Source: Flavobacterium cerinum
GTDB lineage: Bacteria > Bacteroidota > Bacteroidia > Flavobacteriales > Flavobacteriaceae
DNA: 64,000 nt
Direction: 5' to 3'
Assembly: GCF_004028155.1 (NCBI RefSeq)
Contig: NZ_SBII01000007.1
Location: forward strand, 124,001-188,000
The translations under genes and the position numbers were made by a program. Position 1 is the stretch's first letter, and each line of letters opens with the position of its first letter. This document shows, piece by piece, positions 8,696 through 17,532 of this stretch. A model generated the notes under the pieces. That model saw only the letters and a program-made list of their open reading frames with translations, ran no database searches and was not told where the DNA came from.

Positions 8696-9565
8696 TTATT
8701 CAAAATCAATAAACTGTGTTGGATTAATAGGGTAGCCGTCTTTCCATAGTTCAAAGTGCAAATGGATACCAGTAGACTGCGCTCCTGTAGAACCGGCCAT
8801 GGCAATAACCTCACCCGATTTTACAATATCGCCCTGATCTTTGGTTAGCGATGCAGCATGTTTGTATACCGATATAATACCATCGTTATGACGAATGATT
8901 ATAACATTCCCATTTGTAGGTGTCCAGTCGGCCAAAATTACAGTACCCGATGCCACTGCCTTTATAGGCGTGTCTTTTGCCAAAGCAATATCTACTGCAA
9001 AATGTTTATTTTTTGAACTGTAAGGTTCTGTAATATGTCCTTTAACCGGAGGGAAAAATACAAGATCTACTTTAGGCTTCGCCTGCTCAAATAGATTGTA
9101 CTTGTCTTCCAGAGCCACTTGCTGCCTCAATTTAAGTTCAGCTTCTGTTGGTTCTGTTTTAAGGCCAGAAATATCTTTTTGGTCAGCAGCCTGTATGGAG
9201 TCCCTGCTTAGTTTAGTGTGGTCAAGATCTCCGGTAAGCACCTTTTTAATAGAGGCAAGATAAGCGCCGTTTTCGTCTATTATTTTTTGCAGCGAGTCTG
9301 ATTTTATAGCATTTTCGGTAGCTTCTCTTTTGAGTTTTGTAGAAGCATAGCCCGGTATATACTCTCTTAAAGGAGTAAAAGCAATGATATAAGTAGTAAG
9401 AGCAATCATTACAATACTTATTGTGGTAAGTGCCACAAACACATTCATAAGATTAAGCTTAAAGGAAAAAATTTCCTCAAAAGTTTCTTCATTCAGTATC
9501 ACCAATCGGTTCTTGGTGAACAGCTTTTTTTTGATTATCTGCCTTTTAAGCCTCTTTGCACACAT
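8696..9565 (-). CDS. Membrane-anchored M23 (LytM) peptidase
   Basis: A 289-residue protein with a basic cytoplasmic N-terminus, one membrane helix (about 38-63), a linker with coiled-coil character, and a C-terminal LytM domain (about 165-289). The zinc-site residues are present: H188 and D192 in HFAVD, and H268/H270 in IHLHFELW. It should therefore be an active peptidoglycan endopeptidase rather than a degenerate LytM regulator. It is first in a leftward run with the SdpI-like and GH3 genes. A TATATTTG box lies 17 bases upstream of its ATG. Confidence 0.92.
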   Translation of the reverse strand: MCAKRLKRQIIKKKLFTKNRLVILNEETFEEIFSFKLNLMNVFVALTTISIVMIALTTYIIAFTPLREYIPGYASTKLKREATENAIKSDSLQKIIDENGAYLASIKKVLTGDLDHTKLSRDSIQAADQKDISGLKTEPTEAELKLRQQVALEDKYNLFEQAKPKVDLVFFPPVKGHITEPYSSKNKHFAVDIALAKDTPIKAVASGTVILADWTPTNGNVIIIRHNDGIISVYKHAASLTKDQGDIVKSGEVIAMAGSTGAQSTGIHLHFELWKDGYPINPTQFIDFE

Positions 9566-9582
9566 ACTAACACTTTAATTCA

Positions 9583-9590
9583 CAAATATA
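9583..9590 (-). promoter_or_regulatory. -7 box (TATATTTG) for the M23 peptidase operon
   Basis: An exact TAnnTTTG match on the minus strand, 17 bases before the ATG at 9565. No good -33 TTG is seen at the usual distance. Confidence 0.6.
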
Positions 9591-9704
9591 CTAATACTGC
9601 CTTATTTTATTATTTTATCTCCGCGAAACATTACATTAAAGTAGTATCACTTTAATAATTAATGTAATTAACGCAAACCAAAACCAAATAATTGTCGTAA
9701 ATGG

Positions 9705-9734
9705 TTGTTGTAAATCATTTTATATTTAACTTTG
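9705..9734 (+). promoter_or_regulatory. tatA promoter: TTG-N19-TAACTTTG
   Basis: A TTG at 9705-9707 is followed after 19 bases by TAACTTTG (9727-9734), both at consensus for the Bacteroidota primary sigma factor, with the tatA ATG 24 bases downstream. Confidence 0.7.
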
Positions 9735-9758
9735 TCCTCATAATTAAAACTTGTTGTC

Positions 9759-9950
9759 ATGGGAAAATTAGGCCTAACAGAGATACTCGTAATACTTGTA
9801 ATTGTTGTATTACTATTCGGAGGAAGAAAAATTCCGGAACTAATGAAAGGGCTTGGTACCGGTATTAAAGAATTTAAGAATGCCGCTAAAGAAAACGATG
9901 AGCCTGCTCCATCTAAAAAACAGCCTACGCAAGACGAAAATAAATTATAA
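9759..9950 (+). CDS. tatA: Twin-arginine translocase subunit TatA/TatE
   Basis: A 63-residue TatA-family protein: one N-terminal membrane helix (about 6-21), the hinge motif [10 protein letters not shown], then an amphipathic helix ([14 protein letters not shown]) and a short polar tail rich in K, P and D. TatA subunits oligomerise to form the passage for folded, twin-arginine signal proteins. It stands alone between its own promoter and a strong terminator; tatC is not in the window, which is common in Bacteroidota. TatB-like tails are longer, so TatA/E is the better call. Confidence 0.95.
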   Translation: MGKLGLTEILVILVIVVLLFGGRKIPELMKGLGTGIKEFKNAAKENDEPAPSKKQPTQDENKL

Positions 9951-9977
9951 TAATATTCACTTATTCTTGTAAAGAAA

Positions 9978-10010
9978 AACCCCTCTAAGTACTCCTTAGA
10001 GGGGTTTTTT
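9978..10010 (+). terminator. Rho-independent terminator of tatA
   Basis: A 10-bp perfect stem (CCCCTCTAAG / CTTAGAGGGG) with a 5-base loop, followed by six T residues, 28 bases after the tatA stop. Confidence 0.9.
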
Positions 10011-10040
10011 GCTACTTTTATTTGCGCTAACACTAACCTT

Positions 10041-10724
10041 ATGAAAAACCTGCTCATAATTCCGTTGCTATTGCTAATTGGGTGTAAAAAGGATGTGCCT
10101 GTAAAACCCACAGAGACACAGGTTGCGGCCGATTCTATAACCCAGGTTTTTATTGATAGTACACTTATTGGTGTGAAAGGAAAGTATAAACTGGAACTGA
10201 AAAGGATTGCCGGTAAAGACAGTGTATATGCCGACATTTATTTTTTTGAGAAAAAAGGCAATAAGTGGATTGAAAAACAACATTTTGCATTCGAACAGGA
10301 TGATGTAGCAGGCTGCGATCCTGAGTATAGAGATTTTAATAATGACGGATTTAACGACTTTACGTATGTGCCCATTTTAGCAGCAAGAGGTGCTAACGAG
10401 GTGAGAAGCCTTTTTATTTTTGATCCGGAATTGTCTATATTACGATATATGAAGAATTCCAGGAATTATCCTAATCTTGAATATAATAAAGAACTGGACT
10501 GTATTGATGCTTTTGCGGTTTATGGAGGTTCTTCTTCTGAGTTCCTGAAAATTGAAACAGATTCGCTGCGTCAATTTGCCAGGATAGATCTTTTTGATGG
10601 ATACAGAGAGGTTTACAAAATAGATAAAACCGGTAAAGAAACGATGATAAAACGGGATCCTTATGAATCCTCACAGATACGATTCAAAAATTTTGATCCT
10701 ATTGAAGAATATGGGGATTTTTAA
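10041..10724 (+). CDS. Lipoprotein with FG-GAP-like calcium loop (XAC2610-related)
   Basis: A 227-residue predicted lipoprotein: signal peptide with lipobox LLIGC near residue 15. The central segment DFNNDGFNDFTYV (about 112-124) is a DxDxDGxxD-type calcium-binding loop as in FG-GAP and XAC2610-related proteins. The remainder is predicted beta-rich with alternating aromatic residues. It probably sits on the periplasmic or outer leaflet of the outer membrane. Its function is unknown. The gene is followed immediately by a bidirectional terminator shared with tex. Confidence 0.8.
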   Translation: MKNLLIIPLLLLIGCKKDVPVKPTETQVAADSITQVFIDSTLIGVKGKYKLELKRIAGKDSVYADIYFFEKKGNKWIEKQHFAFEQDDVAGCDPEYRDFNNDGFNDFTYVPILAARGANEVRSLFIFDPELSILRYMKNSRNYPNLEYNKELDCIDAFAVYGGSSSEFLKIETDSLRQFARIDLFDGYREVYKIDKTGKETMIKRDPYESSQIRFKNFDPIEEYGDF

Positions 10725-10757
10725 AAAAGCGAGCCCTAAAATGGGCTCGCTTTTTTT
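10723..10757. terminator. Bidirectional terminator between lipoprotein gene and tex
   Basis: An 8-bp perfect stem (GCGAGCCC / GGGCTCGC) with a 6-base loop, flanked by A6 and T7, between convergent genes and overlapping the last bases of tex. Confidence 0.9.
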
Positions 10758-12879
10758 ATAGTATCATACTCAACTGTATCCTTTTACGGTCTTCATCTAC
10801 TTCGGTTATTTTTACCTGTACATGCTGGTGCAGTTTTACCACTTCGTTTACATCGCTTACAAAACCTTCCTTAAGCTGAGAAATGTGTACCAGTCCGCTT
10901 TCTTTGATTCCTATGTCTACAAAACAGCCAAAGTTGGTAATGTTGTTCACAATTCCCGGTAGTATCATGCCACTACGCAGGTCTTTAATACTTTTTACAT
11001 TCGGGTCGAACTCAAACACCTTTGCTGATTTCCTTGGGTCAAGGCCCGGTTTTTCAAGTTCTTTCAAAATATCTTTAAGACCTAACAGTCCAATATCTTT
11101 TGTAATATAATTTTCGGCAGGTACTCTAGCGATCGCCTTTTTATTCGAAATAAGGTCAGACGCTTTTAACTTCATGTCCTTCGCCATTTTTTCAACAACC
11201 GCATAAGCCTCCGGGTGCACTGCAGAGTTGTCTAACGGATTCTGCGCATTAGGGATCCTGATAAATGCAGCCGCCTGCTGGTAGGCCTTCTCCCCCAGCC
11301 TTGGTACTTTTTTAAGCTGCTTACGCTCTTCAAACGGACCGTTCTCACTACGATAGGCTACAATGTTCTCTGCCAGCTTCTCGCCAATACCCGAAACATA
11401 GCCCAGAAGCGATTTACTCGCCGTATTGATATTTACCCCTACCGAGTTAACACAACGCATTACCACAGTATCAAGTTCTTCTTTTAGCTTACCCTGGTCT
11501 ACATCGTGCTGGTACTGCCCTACGCCTATGGCCTTTGGGTCTATTTTTACCAGCTCGGCGAGCGGGTCGCTAAGGCGTCGTCCAATAGATACAGCTCCTC
11601 TTACAGTAACATCATAATTAGAAAACTCGTCTCTTGCAATTTTTGATGCCGAATATACCGATGCTCCTGCCTCGCTTACCACAAATACCTGCAGCGGTTT
11701 GTCGAACGCGATTTTTTTTATAAAATGCTCCGTTTCACGCGATGCCGTACCGTTACCTATAGAAATAGCGTCTATCTTATAGGCATTTACCATAGAACGG
11801 ATTTTTTTCATGGCGATGGCCGATTCGTTTTGCGGCGCATGCGGAAATATCGTTTCGTTGTATAACAGGTCGCCTTTTTCGTCCAGGCACACTACCTTAC
11901 ATCCCGATCTAAACCCGGGATCGATAGCCAGTATACGCTTTTCACCCAATGGCGGTGCTAACAATAGCTGACCCAAATTTCCTGCAAAAACCTGAATTGC
12001 TGTAGCATCTGCCTTTGCTTTTGCTTCCTGCAATACCTCATTCGATATTGCCGGAGCTAATAGTCTTTTATAACTGTCGTCTATTGCTTTTTTAAGATGA
12101 ACAGCTGTTTCCCTGTTATTCTTGATCACAGTTTGCTCCATCAGATCCAGTACCTCATCGCTTTCGATCTCTACTTTGAATTTAATGAAGCCTTCGTTTT
12201 CTGCCCTAAGCATAGCCAATAGTCGGTGCGATGGTGCTTTGGTTAAATTCTCTGACCAGTCGAAATACTGTTCGAATTTTTTAGCCTTCTCATCTTCCTT
12301 CGCTGCCTTGGTTACCTTAGTAGTAATGGCCGCTTTGCGGCCGAAAATTCGGCGGAGCGATTTTCTGATATATACATTCTCATTGATCCATTCGGCAATA
12401 ATGTCGCGTGCTCCCTGTAGTGCATCGTCTTCATTAGTAACCTTATCGTTCAGGTATTTACCGGCAATAAAATCGACATCATCGGCATTTTGTGCCATGA
12501 TAATTTTAGCCAAAGGCTCTAGTCCGTTTTCACGGGCAACATCCGCCCTTGTTTTCTTTTTCTTTTTGTATGGTAGGTAAAGATCTTCCAGTTCTGTAAG
12601 ATCAAAGCTTCCGTTTATTTTAGTTGCTAATTCGGGCGTAAGCGCATTTTGCTCCTGAATGCTTTTTAAAATGGCCTCTTTTCGCTTTACAATAGCTTCA
12701 AACGCTTTGTTTAGTTTGTCTATCTGTTCGATAACTACCTCATCAAGATTTCCTGTACTGTCTTTACGGTAACGGGAAATAAACGGAATGGTGCAGTCTT
12801 CGCTTAAAAGTTGTAATGTGGCTTCGACACTTTTTTTTGGGGCGGTAACCTGACCCGCAATGTATTCTAGATTTGTCAT
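10756..12879 (-). CDS. tex: Tex-family RNA-binding transcription accessory protein
   Basis: A 707-residue protein of normal Tex length with the expected order: N-terminal helical domain, a YqgF/RNase H-like domain (RILAIDPGFRSGCKVVCLDE near 320), helix-hairpin-helix repeats (SLLGYVSGIGEKLAENIV near 490) and a C-terminal S1 RNA-binding domain (GMILPGIVNNITNFGCFVDI to the end). Tex proteins bind nucleic acid and influence transcription and RNA turnover. The gene is monocistronic, convergent with a lipoprotein gene, and divergent from another. Confidence 0.95.
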   Translation of the reverse strand: MTNLEYIAGQVTAPKKSVEATLQLLSEDCTIPFISRYRKDSTGNLDEVVIEQIDKLNKAFEAIVKRKEAILKSIQEQNALTPELATKINGSFDLTELEDLYLPYKKKKKTRADVARENGLEPLAKIIMAQNADDVDFIAGKYLNDKVTNEDDALQGARDIIAEWINENVYIRKSLRRIFGRKAAITTKVTKAAKEDEKAKKFEQYFDWSENLTKAPSHRLLAMLRAENEGFIKFKVEIESDEVLDLMEQTVIKNNRETAVHLKKAIDDSYKRLLAPAISNEVLQEAKAKADATAIQVFAGNLGQLLLAPPLGEKRILAIDPGFRSGCKVVCLDEKGDLLYNETIFPHAPQNESAIAMKKIRSMVNAYKIDAISIGNGTASRETEHFIKKIAFDKPLQVFVVSEAGASVYSASKIARDEFSNYDVTVRGAVSIGRRLSDPLAELVKIDPKAIGVGQYQHDVDQGKLKEELDTVVMRCVNSVGVNINTASKSLLGYVSGIGEKLAENIVAYRSENGPFEERKQLKKVPRLGEKAYQQAAAFIRIPNAQNPLDNSAVHPEAYAVVEKMAKDMKLKASDLISNKKAIARVPAENYITKDIGLLGLKDILKELEKPGLDPRKSAKVFEFDPNVKSIKDLRSGMILPGIVNNITNFGCFVDIGIKESGLVHISQLKEGFVSDVNEVVKLHQHVQVKITEVDEDRKRIQLSMIL

Positions 12880-13013
12880 TGGATATAAAATAGGAACACA
12901 AAGATTGAGAATTATTTTTAGTAATGTAAATGTGTTTATTTAAAATGTTTGAATATTGTTTTATATGAAAAAATAGTGTAGGTTTATATTTACAAAATAT
13001 ACCCGGTTACAAA

Positions 13014-13529
13014 ATGAAATATCTACTATTAGCCTTTCTAAGCCTTAGCCTTTTATCCTGTACTCCTAAGAAAAAAGAGTATTTCGATTTTGATGAAATA
13101 GATCATTATTCTATTACTATTAGTGATTTAGAAATCATGGAAATAAATAGAGACACATTAAGATCTAAACTTGATTCTTTGAAAAGTAAAATTGTTGGGT
13201 ACAATACTCCTGTTAATATGTCTGATCTTTCTTTTATTGATAAACTTGAAGAAATGGGTTTTCAAAAAACTTCAATAGATACATCAAAGTTTGCAACTAT
13301 AAAAAATATTTTTACAGAGAAAGAATATACATCAGGTGAATCTACATCTTGCGAGCCTTATTACAGAGATATTCTAATATTCAAAAAACAAAATAAAGTA
13401 ATTGGAACCGCAAAACTTTGTTTTGATTGTATGAAATCTCAAATACATGGTACAACAGCAAATACAAAGAATTTTGGAGAAAATGGAGATTTTAGAAAAT
13501 TAATAGAAGTATTAAAAAATAAGAAATAA
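13014..13529 (+). CDS. Hypothetical lipoprotein
   Basis: A 171-residue predicted lipoprotein with signal peptide and lipobox LSLLSC (Cys near residue 16). The mature part is charged and helical up to about residue 80, then carries three further cysteines (SCEPYY, LCFDCM) that could form disulfides. I do not recognise a family. It starts 134 bases from the divergent tex gene and ends before a strong terminator, so it is monocistronic. Composition is more AT-rich than its neighbours, which fits a lineage-specific gene. Confidence 0.75.
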   Translation: MKYLLLAFLSLSLLSCTPKKKEYFDFDEIDHYSITISDLEIMEINRDTLRSKLDSLKSKIVGYNTPVNMSDLSFIDKLEEMGFQKTSIDTSKFATIKNIFTEKEYTSGESTSCEPYYRDILIFKKQNKVIGTAKLCFDCMKSQIHGTTANTKNFGENGDFRKLIEVLKNKK

Positions 13530-13551
13530 TATTTTGTTTCCCTACTAAACC

Positions 13552-13584
13552 AAAACAGCCCCACTAATAGCGGGGCTGTTTTTT
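13552..13584. terminator. Bidirectional terminator between lipoprotein gene and rpiB
   Basis: An 11-bp stem (AAAACAGCCCC / GGGGCTGTTTT) with a 9-base loop, and T-runs in both orientations, between convergent genes. Confidence 0.88.
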
Positions 13585-13604
13585 ATATATCTAATAAGTA
13601 TTTC

Positions 13605-14036
13605 TTAGCAATTAGAAATCTTGTCTACTCTTGTTTGGTGTCTTCCACCTTCAAAAGCAGTATTCAAGAACGTGTCTACCATTTCTATGGCTTGTTGTAT
13701 CGATGTGTATCGTGCAGGGATGCTTATTATGTTAGCATCATTGTGCTGGCGCGCCAGCGCCGCAATTTCTTTCATCCAGCATAATGCTGCTCTTACCTTT
13801 TTGTGTTTGTTAACACTCATGGCAACACCATTACCGCTTCCACATATAATGATACCAAAATCTACCGTACCATTTTCTACATCATTCGCTACCGGGTGAA
13901 CAAAATCAGGATAGTCAACACTGTCAAAAGTATCTGTACCATGGTTAATAACCTCGATACCTTTTGCTTCTAAATGTTTTACTATTGCTATTTTATAATC
14001 CGGACCTGCATGGTCATTACCAATTGAAATCTTCAT
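13605..14036 (-). CDS. rpiB: Ribose 5-phosphate isomerase B
   Basis: A 143-residue RpiB/LacA/LacB-family protein. GNDHAGPDYK at the N-terminus holds the conserved Asp-His substrate-binding pair. IICGSGNGVAMSVNK (about 68-82) contains the catalytic cysteine and phosphate loop, and NDANIISIPAR (about 100-110) is also typical. The enzyme interconverts ribose 5-phosphate and ribulose 5-phosphate in the pentose phosphate pathway. It stands alone with its own TAATTTTG promoter, next to the large gene-free stretch. Confidence 0.95.
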   Translation of the reverse strand: MKISIGNDHAGPDYKIAIVKHLEAKGIEVINHGTDTFDSVDYPDFVHPVANDVENGTVDFGIIICGSGNGVAMSVNKHKKVRAALCWMKEIAALARQHNDANIISIPARYTSIQQAIEMVDTFLNTAFEGGRHQTRVDKISNC

Positions 14037-14056
14037 GTTCCTGTTTTTTAAGACTG

Positions 14057-14064
14057 CAAAATTA
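14057..14064 (-). promoter_or_regulatory. -7 box (TAATTTTG) for rpiB
   Basis: Minus-strand TAATTTTG matches TAnnTTTG and lies 20 bases upstream of the rpiB ATG. Confidence 0.55.
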
Positions 14065-14846
14065 ATAATAAACTTAAAGCTGTAAACAAAAAAGTATAGT
14101 TTTACTATATATACCTATATAAAGGTCTTTGAAATTTAGTTTTTCGGTGGTAAAAATAGCTAAGGTATCGGCAAGTGTTTCATATCGAAATACCTATGTA
14201 AACAGTAAGAAATAAATGAATTTATCAAATAGAAAATGCAATACAAACAACACTTTTTTAGAGATATAAAACAGCAAACCGTACTCGTTTACATAGTGCT
14301 TTTATAATCAGTGTTTTACATTTTAGTTGCTCTATTAATATATCGATAAATATGTTAAAAAACAACAATGTTGATAACATTATCAATTCCTTGTGGTACA
14401 GCACTTTTATAAATTAACAATATTTGTTAACAACTTGGTATGAAAAAGAACAAGATTTTTTAGATTCCTGAGCATTTTTTTGTAATCAAAAACCTGATCC
14501 AAAAAACCAAATTTATTTTTTACTTTTTTACAAAATGTTATTAGTCCTTTAACACGATTTATTAACAGTAATTAACAACGCGACTTATTAAGAAAGTTAT
14601 ATCAAAACTACTGTTTACCGATTGTTAATAACCTTTCACGAAAACTACGAAAAAGCTTAGTTTTTAAAACTTTACATTATCTTAACATTGTTGATAGCTT
14701 TGTATAAAATTGTATAACTGCAAATTTTCGAGCTTTTAAAAAAAGTTATCCCTATTATTAACAAGCTATAATAACCACCAAAAATTTTAATTTAAAAATC
14801 TTTCTTTTTTTGTTTTATTTAATAACTGTTGAAAACCTTTTTGAGA
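14065..14846. other. Gene-free AT-rich stretch with DnaA-box-like cluster; candidate oriC
   Basis: No plausible gene lies between rpiB and the DUF2007 gene. The stretch is strongly AT-rich and holds several words within one or two changes of the DnaA box (TTATCCACA): TTATCAACA on the minus strand at 14369-14377; TTATTAACA at 14559-14567, 14623-14631 (minus) and 14755-14763; TTATCCCTA at 14746-14754; CTATCAACA (minus) at 14689-14697; and TTTTCAACA (minus) at 14827-14835. A 10-bp inverted repeat (CTATGTAAAC 14194-14203; GTTTACATAG 14287-14296) lies to the left. To the left nearly all coding sequence is leftward; to the right it is mostly rightward. Origin function is inference. Confidence 0.5.
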
Positions 14847-15089
14847 TTAAACGATTTTTAAATTATTTCCTGATGTATCTAATTTTTGTAAAATGTAGTT
14901 TACGGTTTCAAGATCGTTAGGATGAACCTGTAATTTGATTCCGCCAAGAACGTAAGAGTACATAGGAAGAAGATCGGCCATGGTTTCGTTTTCAAAGTAA
15001 TAGTGAACGCCAGCTTCTTCAAGCAGATGCTTTAAAATGGTTATTTCGTGAGGAAAGCTGAATACAGCAGCGGTTATAAATTGTTTCAT
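14847..15089 (-). CDS. DUF2007 (putative signal-transducing) protein
   Basis: An 80-residue protein of the DUF2007 family, a compact alpha-beta fold. The typical outline is present: an initial strand and helix (FPHEITILKHLLEEAGVHYYFENE), then LPMYSYVLGGIKLQVHPNDLETVNYIL. Family members are often annotated as putative signal-transducing proteins with no proven role. It is divergent from rnr and borders the candidate origin stretch on the other side. Confidence 0.85.
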   Translation of the reverse strand: MKQFITAAVFSFPHEITILKHLLEEAGVHYYFENETMADLLPMYSYVLGGIKLQVHPNDLETVNYILQKLDTSGNNLKIV

Positions 15090-15207
15090 ATTTTACTAAA
15101 TCAGTATTATCTCACTATAAATTTAGAAACTTAAAAGTTATTATTTCATTAAAAAGCCTATTATATATAATAGTAATTTGTAATTTTCAGCATTATTTTA
15201 AAATTAT

Positions 15208-17394
15208 ATGAGTAAGAGAAACGGAAAGCCGTCAGCAAAAAAGGAAAGTGATTTTTCCAGAAAAATATTTAAGATACTCTCTAAGGATCCTAATAAATCC
15301 TTTAACTATAAGCAAATAGCAGCAATACTGGAACTTAACGATACCAGCAGCAGAAACGAGATTATAAAAGAACTTAAGATACTTGCATCTAAAGAACAGA
15401 TCGAGGAGATTGAAAAAGGTAAATACAGAGTAATTGCCAAAGCAGATTATGTAGAAGGAACAATTGATATGACCAGCAGGAAAACTGCTTATTTTGTTTC
15501 TCCAGAACTGGAAGAAGATGTATTTATACCTACGGGTAACCTTAACAAAGCCTTAGACAAGGATAAGGTTAAGGTATATATTTATAACCGAAGAAAGGGC
15601 AGAAGACCTGAAGGTGAAGTTGTTGAAATTATTGAAAGATCAAAAACCGACTTTGTTGGTATTATAGACATTCAAAAGAACTTTGCTTTTGTATCCACCG
15701 CTAACCCAAAGATGTATACCGATATTTTTATTCCAAAGGATAAATTAGGCGATGCAGAAAATGGGGATGTGGTATTGGTTAAAATTGCCGACTGGCCTGC
15801 TAAGGCAGACAGTCCTTTTGGTGAAGTAATCAAGGTTCTTGGTAAACCGGGAGAACACAATACAGAGATCCACGCTATTCTTGCAGAATATGGATTACCA
15901 TATGATTTCCCTGTGGATGTAGAAGTATTTGCACAAAAAATTGATACCTCTATCCAGGAAGAAGAAATTGCTAGAAGAAGGGATATGCGTAATGTATTGA
16001 CATTCACTATTGACCCTCGTGATGCAAAAGATTTTGATGATGCTTTATCGTTCCAGCAATTGGAAAATGGTAATTATGAAATAGGTGTACACATTGCCGA
16101 TGTTTCTTATTACCTGCAGGAAGGTACGATACTTGATGAAGAAGCATTTAACAGGGCGACATCTGTATATCTGGTAGATAGGGTAGTACCTATGTTACCG
16201 GAAGTACTGTCTAACTTTGCCTGTTCACTACGACCGCATGAAGAGAAATATACCTTCTCTGCGATATTTGAAGTGAATGCAAAAGCAGAAGTGGTTAATA
16301 AATGGTTTGGCAGAACCGTAATTTATTCCGATCAGCGTTTTGCGTATGAAGAGGCTCAACACATCATAGAGACCAAAGGAAACGTTATACCGGCTGAAAT
16401 ATCATTAACGGATACAGAGTATACTATTAGCGACGAAATACGCAATGCGACGCTTAAAATGGACGAGCTGGCTAAAATATTGAGAAGGAAAAGACTGTCT
16501 GACGGTGCGATCTCTTTTGATAAGGTAGAAGTGAAGTTCCACTTGAACGAAGCTGCAGAACCTACAGGTGTTTATTTCAAGGTTTCTAAAGATGCCAATC
16601 ACCTTATCGAAGAATTCATGCTTTTAGCAAATAGGAAAGTTGCCGAATATATTGGTAAACAAGATCCTAAGAAAACATTTGTGTATCGTATTCACGATGA
16701 ACCGGATGAAGATAAACTGATTAACCTTCAAAATATTATTTCAAAATTCGGATACAGTATTAACTTTAAATCAAAGAGTACAATATCCAAATCATTGAAT
16801 AATTTATTGAATGATGTAAACGGTAAAAAAGAACAAAACCTTGTTGATACCCTGGCAATAAGGAGTATGAGCAAAGCGAAATATTCTACACATAACATAG
16901 GCCACTACGGACTTGCTTTTGATTATTATTCGCACTTTACATCGCCTATACGTAGGTATCCGGATGTTATGGCACATCGATTATTACAGCATTATCTTGA
17001 TGGTGGAAAATCGTTAGACGAAGATGTTTACGAAGAAAAATGTAATCATTCGTCTAACATGGAAAGCCTGGCTGCAAATGCAGAGCGTGACAGTATTAAA
17101 TACATGCAGGTTAAGTACATGCTGGATCACAAAGACGAAGAGTTCTTAGGTGTAATTTCAGGTGTTACAGAATGGGGTATTTATGTTGAGATCATTTCTA
17201 ACAAATGTGAAGGCATGTGCCGTATTCGTGAAATTAAAGACGATTACTACACCTTCGATGATAAGCAATATGCATTGGTAGGAGAAGTTACCCAAAATGT
17301 ATTACAGCTGGGTGATGAAGTATATGTAAAGGTAAAAAATGCCGACCTGCTTAAAAAACAACTTGATTTCCAGTATTTAGGAAAGAAAGCATAA
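15208..17394 (+). CDS. rnr: Ribonuclease R
   Basis: A 728-residue RNase R. Domain order is standard: an N-terminal winged-helix/cold-shock part (residues 1-220), the RNB catalytic domain with TIDPRDAKDFDDALSF (the four-aspartate metal site) and HFTSPIRRYPDVMAHRLL, and a C-terminal S1 domain (EFLGVISGVTEWGIYVEI) ending without a long basic tail. It degrades structured RNA 3' to 5'. The ATG at 15208 gives MSKRNGKPSAKK, a sensible basic start. The gene is divergent from the DUF2007 gene. Confidence 0.97.
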   Translation: MSKRNGKPSAKKESDFSRKIFKILSKDPNKSFNYKQIAAILELNDTSSRNEIIKELKILASKEQIEEIEKGKYRVIAKADYVEGTIDMTSRKTAYFVSPELEEDVFIPTGNLNKALDKDKVKVYIYNRRKGRRPEGEVVEIIERSKTDFVGIIDIQKNFAFVSTANPKMYTDIFIPKDKLGDAENGDVVLVKIADWPAKADSPFGEVIKVLGKPGEHNTEIHAILAEYGLPYDFPVDVEVFAQKIDTSIQEEEIARRRDMRNVLTFTIDPRDAKDFDDALSFQQLENGNYEIGVHIADVSYYLQEGTILDEEAFNRATSVYLVDRVVPMLPEVLSNFACSLRPHEEKYTFSAIFEVNAKAEVVNKWFGRTVIYSDQRFAYEEAQHIIETKGNVIPAEISLTDTEYTISDEIRNATLKMDELAKILRRKRLSDGAISFDKVEVKFHLNEAAEPTGVYFKVSKDANHLIEEFMLLANRKVAEYIGKQDPKKTFVYRIHDEPDEDKLINLQNIISKFGYSINFKSKSTISKSLNNLLNDVNGKKEQNLVDTLAIRSMSKAKYSTHNIGHYGLAFDYYSHFTSPIRRYPDVMAHRLLQHYLDGGKSLDEDVYEEKCNHSSNMESLAANAERDSIKYMQVKYMLDHKDEEFLGVISGVTEWGIYVEIISNKCEGMCRIREIKDDYYTFDDKQYALVGEVTQNVLQLGDEVYVKVKNADLLKKQLDFQYLGKKA

Positions 17395-17469
17395 CATAGA
17401 GTAATTAATTTTTAAGATGCAGAGTTTAGATTGTAATACAATTGTAGAGTCAGATTTGTATGCATAAAG

Positions 17470-17500
17470 TGTAACATTTCTGTGAGTATGATAGTCTTTA
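17470..17500 (+). promoter_or_regulatory. ECF-sigma-like promoter (TGTAAC-N18-GTCTTTA) of the first head-GIN gene
   Basis: TGTAAC at 17470-17475 and GTCTTTA at 17494-17500. The same pair recurs with a 17-base spacer before the paralogous gene at 18348, and neither gene has a TAnnTTTG box. TGTAAC with a GTC-type -10 element resembles promoters of ECF sigma factors. It also shows that the upstream in-frame start at 17482 lies inside the promoter, favouring the ATG at 17533. Confidence 0.6.
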
Positions 17501-17532
17501 CTTTGATGAATAAAACTAAAAATCAATCGATC

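Noticed and set aside
9668..10237. A 189-residue open frame on the minus strand opposite tatA and the following lipoprotein gene
   Set aside because: It is antisense to tatA, which has motifs, promoter and terminator of its own, and it runs through that terminator. The translation has no recognisable domain.
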